DNA of 8,366 nt. Origin: Bacteroidia bacterium. Its GTDB lineage: Bacteria > Bacteroidota > Bacteroidia > Bacteroidales > VadinHA17. The stretch lies in the NCBI GenBank assembly GCA_026391515.1, contig JAPLEC010000342.1, forward strand, positions 1 to 8,366. The letters run 5' to 3'. Below the pieces are notes generated by a model, which did no database searches, was not told the DNA's origin, and saw only the letters and a list, made by a program, of their open reading frames with translations. Below are positions 5,674-8,366 of the stretch, piece by piece. Within the stretch, counting starts at the first letter, position 1. Every line of letters begins with the position of its first letter. Position numbers and translations under genes: made by a program.

Positions 5674-7446
5674 ATGAAAAAATTTTTATTGTTAACAGTC
5701 ATTTTTATCTCAATTTTTACTTTAAGTCTGAATTCTCAGGTAACACCTAAAGAAAAAGGTCTCCAGGCTATAACCGTGGATGCCATTAAGGGTCAGCTTG
5801 AGTTTCTTTCTTCTGACTGGATGGAAGGCAGAGCTACAGGTGAAAGAGGTGCTTATCTTGCAGCCGATTATATTGCAAGCATGTTCAAAGTTTTCGGAGT
5901 TTCCCCGGCAGGTGATGCAGCTATGGGCGGAAGAGGCAGATTTAGGATGCCTATGAATCCTCCTGCTGCCGCTCCAACGGCTCCGGCAGCTGCTGTTGCC
6001 AATCCTCCTGCACCAAATCAACCTGCGGCTGCTCCTGCCCCGGCTGCACCTACTGCTGCAGGTCCTGCAGGTCCGTTTGGTCAGGGTGGACAGCCATTTA
6101 CACCATCTAAAACCTATTTTCAGGATTTTACACTTATCGAGACACAGCCTACCGAAGGATCAATACTCATAATAAAGAAAGGCAGCCAGGAATACACCTT
6201 TAAAGAAGGAATTGACTTTTCTATTTCCAGGGCAACAATGGATGTAAAATTTGATGCCCCTGTCGTTTTTGCAGGGTATGGAATAGTTGATAAAGCGAAT
6301 GGAATTGATGATTTTGCAGGTGTCGATGTAAAAGGTAAGGTAATAATCAGACTATCAGGATTCCCCGGATATACTGACAATACCTCACCTATGTACAAAA
6401 AGCTTATTGGCGATAACATGCGTGCACAATTCGAGATGCAGAGAAAAAAATCTGATGCTATAACTAATCTCGGAGTATTGGGTGTTATTGATTTGACAAT
6501 AAACAATGATATCACAAAAAGATGGGGAGTTTACAAGTTCAATAATATTATGGCTCCTGCAGAAAGCATTCAGCGAACTAACTGGTCATCTATGCGGCTT
6601 GATGGTAAGGAGGTTACATCTAATCCAACCACACTTACTATTACGGAACGGGTTTCGAACCTGCTGATTAAAGAAGGTGGACTGGATATTGCCAAATATG
6701 AGAAAGATGCAGCTGCGGGGATAGTTAAATTCAAACCGGTGCAGCTTACTGGTATTACTGCGGCGCTTAATGTAAGCGTAAATGGGAAAAGAGTCAATGT
6801 AAGGAATGTCGTTGCAATAATTGAAGGTGAAAATCCAAATGAATACGTCGCTGTTGGTGCTCATATGGATCATATGGGAATGGATAATGGCAAGATATGG
6901 AATGGTGCTGACGATAATGCCTCAGGGACAGTAGCCGTGATGACGCTTTCAAAGGCATTTGCTGCCAGCGGTGTTAAACCTAAAAGGAGCATCGTTTTCT
7001 GCACCTGGACCGGTGAAGAGAAAGGATTGCTTGGATCTGAGTACTATACAAATTATCCTTCCGTAGGCAAGATGTCAGATTATAAGTTCTATATGAATTT
7101 CGATATGATAGCAAGGGACGCAACAAACGATACGGCAAAGAATAAAGCTGGTATTACCTACACCAAGGCATATCCAAAACTGGAAGAAATAACAAAGGCA
7201 GCTGTTGCAGAATATAAGTTTAACCTCAATCTTAACATAAGAAGCCAGGACGCTCCAACAGGTGGAAGTGATTACACAGCGTTTACGGAAAATAAAATTC
7301 CAGTCATTGCCTGGATGGCTGCAATGCACTCTGATTATCATCAGCCTTCTGATGAAGTCAGCCTGGTCAACTGGAACAAGATGCTGGATATTATCAAGCT
7401 CGGATATCTTCAGCTATGGGAAGCTGCTAATGGTGAGATAAAATAG
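5674..7446 (+). CDS. Secreted M28-family zinc metallopeptidase with PA domain
   Basis: Exported di-zinc aminopeptidase-like enzyme of MEROPS family M28, probably trimming peptides in the periplasm or outside the cell. The 590 residues start with a signal peptide (MKKFLLLTVIFISIFTLSLNS, about 1-21). An N-terminal lid segment follows (LEFLSSDWMEGRATGERGAYLAADYIA, in part 42-68), then an Ala/Pro-rich insert (about 96-130), a PA-like domain (about 165-330, with VVFAGYGIV at 197-205 and VKGKVIIRLSG at 219-229) and the peptidase domain from about 377. All expected metal and catalytic positions are present by motif: H397 in GAHMDH, D414 in GADDNASG, general base E448 and ligand E449 in TGEEKGLLGS, D477 in NFDMIARD and H556 in DYHQPSDE. 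It should therefore be active. It has its own promoter and terminator and appears monocistronic. Exact substrate unknown. Confidence 0.95.
   Translation: MKKFLLLTVIFISIFTLSLNSQVTPKEKGLQAITVDAIKGQLEFLSSDWMEGRATGERGAYLAADYIASMFKVFGVSPAGDAAMGGRGRFRMPMNPPAAAPTAPAAAVANPPAPNQPAAAPAPAAPTAAGPAGPFGQGGQPFTPSKTYFQDFTLIETQPTEGSILIIKKGSQEYTFKEGIDFSISRATMDVKFDAPVVFAGYGIVDKANGIDDFAGVDVKGKVIIRLSGFPGYTDNTSPMYKKLIGDNMRAQFEMQRKKSDAITNLGVLGVIDLTINNDITKRWGVYKFNNIMAPAESIQRTNWSSMRLDGKEVTSNPTTLTITERVSNLLIKEGGLDIAKYEKDAAAGIVKFKPVQLTGITAALNVSVNGKRVNVRNVVAIIEGENPNEYVAVGAHMDHMGMDNGKIWNGADDNASGTVAVMTLSKAFAASGVKPKRSIVFCTWTGEEKGLLGSEYYTNYPSVGKMSDYKFYMNFDMIARDATNDTAKNKAGITYTKAYPKLEEITKAAVAEYKFNLNLNIRSQDAPTGGSDYTAFTENKIPVIAWMAAMHSDYHQPSDEVSLVNWNKMLDIIKLGYLQLWEAANGEIK
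5959..6063 (+). repeat. Ala/Pro-rich low-complexity insert within the M28 peptidase
   Basis: Residues 96-130 of the peptidase contain 28 Ala or Pro out of 35, followed by a Gly-rich stretch up to about residue 140. The DNA uses mixed Ala and Pro codons (gct, gcc, gca, gcg; cct, cca, ccg, ccc), so this is a degenerate coding repeat and not a recent triplet expansion. It is likely a flexible linker or surface loop between the N-terminal lid segment and the PA-like domain. Confidence 0.8.
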
Positions 7447-7451
7447 ATAGA

Positions 7452-7469
7452 AATTCCTGTAAAGGAATT
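7452..7469 (+). terminator. First hairpin after the peptidase gene
   Basis: AATTCCT (7452-7458) and AGGAATT (7463-7469) form a perfect 7-bp stem closed by a GTAA loop (GNRA type), starting six bases after the peptidase stop codon. The sequence after it, ATTAGTAGTTTTTCGTTTTT, is T-rich but the T run is not immediate. It could be a weak terminator or a 3'-end stabilising hairpin that works with the stronger one downstream. Confidence 0.5.
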
Positions 7470-7495
7470 ATTAGTAGTTTTTCGTTTTTATGCTT

Positions 7496-7529
7496 AAACG
7501 GGAATTGCAGAAATGCATTCCCGTTTTTT
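7496..7529 (+). terminator. Rho-independent terminator of the M28 peptidase gene
   Basis: AAACGGGAATTGCA (7496-7509) pairs with TGCATTCCCGTTT (7514-7526) with a single bulged T, around a GAAA tetraloop, and runs into six Ts (7524-7529). This is a textbook intrinsic terminator for the plus strand. On the minus strand the stem is followed by only three Ts, so it may also partly stop transcription of the convergent zinc-ribbon gene that ends at 7546. Confidence 0.85.
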
Positions 7530-7545
7530 ATAATGCAAATAAATA

Positions 7546-7911
7546 TTACTGATAATCAAGATATTGACTATTCTGTTTCAGCTCAATAAAATCATTATCT
7601 AATTCGGTGTAGCCATATTCGAAGCAGTAGTGGAATCTCGATCCGTTCGAAGATTCGATTACATGAGTAAAAAAGCTGAAGTTATACCCGAGTGCAAAAA
7701 GAGCATCTTTGTGAATTTTTATCTTACCATCATTGTAGAGGTCAGCCAGTATTCTCCTGTTCTTTCTCAGCAGTCCATGAACGTTTCGTACAAAATTGTT
7801 TGTATCGCGGTTAAGTCTGTTGTTGTAATTATTCCTGCACTGATCGGAACAAAATTTTTTATCAGTACGTCCGCGAATGGGTTCACCGCAATCGAGACAT
7901 TTCTTTTCCAC
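7546..7911 (-). CDS. Small zinc-ribbon protein of unknown function (DUF2116-like N-terminus)
   Basis: Predicted 121-residue cytoplasmic protein of a family I recognise from other Bacteroidota genomes but cannot give a function. It opens with a zinc-ribbon motif, CLDCG then KFCSDQC (a CX2C, 12 residues, CX3C arrangement), followed by RNNYNNRLNRD and a basic helix with LLRKNRRILADL. The C-terminal half (GYNFSFFTHV...FHYCFEYGYTELDNDFIEL) is rich in aromatic and acidic residues. I chose a GTG start at 7911 because it gives MEKKCLDCGE, how I recall such homologues beginning. The frame is open to a TTG at 7962 (138 residues), but the added 17 residues lack recognisable character and no in-frame ATG exists upstream. 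The ribbon could bind nucleic acid or protein; that is inference. It lies divergent to ssb. Confidence 0.75.
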   Translation of the reverse strand: MEKKCLDCGEPIRGRTDKKFCSDQCRNNYNNRLNRDTNNFVRNVHGLLRKNRRILADLYNDGKIKIHKDALFALGYNFSFFTHVIESSNGSRFHYCFEYGYTELDNDFIELKQNSQYLDYQ

Positions 7912-8076
7912 AGCACTAAAGTTTTGATAAAGATATAAAAAAACGTTTTCAAACGGATACAAATGACTATAAATGATTTAGTACCGTGTATAATCGATTA
8001 ATTACCGAATCAGGTTCTCAGGCGGGTGTAAGTTTGTCAAGAAAATTAATTTATGTCTCACTAAAAACTTAAAGTT
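7912..8076. other. Divergent intergenic region, zinc-ribbon gene / ssb
   Basis: About 165 bases between the preferred GTG start of the zinc-ribbon gene and the ssb ATG; it would be 114 bases if the upstream TTG were the true start. TTTG at 8033-8036 and the TAATTTAT segment at 8047-8054 resemble promoter pieces but are not correctly spaced, so I do not call a promoter. No other gene is seen. Confidence 0.35.
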
Positions 8077-8366
8077 ATGAACGCATTTAGAAACAGAGTA
8101 CATCTCATTGGAAACCTTGGCCAGGATCCTGAAATGAAAACCCTCGAAAGCGGGAAAAAAGTTGCGCATTTCACACTTGCCACAAACGACGGGTATAAAA
8201 ATGCCGATGGTCAGAAAGTGGAAGAAACCACATGGCACAATATTGTGGCATGGAACGGCCTTGCAGAAATTGCATCAAGATTTCTGAAGAAAGGTAAAGA
8301 GGTTGCTGTTGATGGAAGAATTGTGTACAGGAGCTGTGAGGACAAAAAAGGTGCAACAAAGTACAT
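8077..8366 (+). CDS. ssb: Single-stranded DNA-binding protein, 3'-truncated by window end
   Basis: SSB coats single-stranded DNA during replication, recombination and repair and recruits partners through its acidic C-terminal tip. The visible 96 codons cover most of the OB fold: MNAFRNRVHLIGNLGQDPE at the start, LESGKKVAHFTLATND, then TTWHNIVAWNGLAEIASRFLKKG (in part, about 53-75), EVAVDGRI and the beginning of the next strand (YRSCEDKKGATKY). WHNIVAW and the LIGNLGQDPE opening are diagnostic. The ATG at 8077 gives the family's normal N-terminus. The frame is open at the last base, so the end of the OB fold, the flexible linker and the acidic tail lie outside. No Shine-Dalgarno sequence is visible. 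Confidence 0.95.
   Translation, partial: MNAFRNRVHLIGNLGQDPEMKTLESGKKVAHFTLATNDGYKNADGQKVEETTWHNIVAWNGLAEIASRFLKKGKEVAVDGRIVYRSCEDKKGATKY

Noticed and set aside
5722..7341. Minus-strand frames of 75-131 codons inside the peptidase gene
   Set aside because: They are antisense shadows of a gene with complete catalytic motifs.
7630..7938. Plus-strand 102-codon frame opposite the zinc-ribbon gene
   Set aside because: The opposite strand encodes a coherent four-cysteine ribbon; this frame shows no motif. A hidden antisense toxin-antitoxin pair was considered but nothing supports it.
8002..8359. Minus-strand frames of 62 and 78 codons near the window end
   Set aside because: Both are antisense to the clear ssb coding sequence.

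Overview
The window looks like chromosomal DNA from a member of the Bacteroidota, probably Bacteroidales-like. I infer this from four things: AT-rich intergenic DNA, starts without Shine-Dalgarno sequences, a promoter of the Bacteroidota TTTG / TAnnTTTG type before the peptidase gene, and gene families typical of the phylum (a PorT-type outer-membrane barrel, a secreted M28 peptidase, a Bacteroidota-style SSB). Genus cannot be told from this sequence. No rRNA, tRNA, CRISPR array, insertion sequence or phage gene is visible.

Layout. Bases 20-1752 hold two minus-strand genes joined by an ATGA overlap: a YdeI/OmpD-associated family protein, then a GT-B glycosyltransferase. After a 200-base gap, murB (plus) and mltG (minus) converge and overlap by 8 bases at their stops. 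Both act on peptidoglycan: MurB makes the UDP-MurNAc precursor, and MltG cuts nascent glycan strands at the inner membrane. Divergent from mltG is a small four-helix membrane protein, a half-length TauE/SafE unit. It converges on a minus-strand outer-membrane beta-barrel gene that ends in a strong hairpin terminator. A 371-base AT-rich divergent region separates the barrel gene from a large secreted M28 zinc peptidase on the plus strand, which carries an Ala/Pro-rich insert and ends in two consecutive hairpins. Next comes a minus-strand gene for a small zinc-ribbon protein of unknown role (probable GTG start). Last is the 5' part of ssb on the plus strand, cut by the window end.

Most of the genes concern the cell envelope: peptidoglycan synthesis, glycan transfer, an outer-membrane barrel, an exported peptidase and a small transporter. 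They alternate in strand and do not form one operon; only the first two look co-transcribed. I see no clear undescribed multi-gene system. The points most worth a second look are the low-complexity insert in the peptidase, the half-size TauE protein, the zinc-ribbon gene and its start, and the terminator and overlap architecture.
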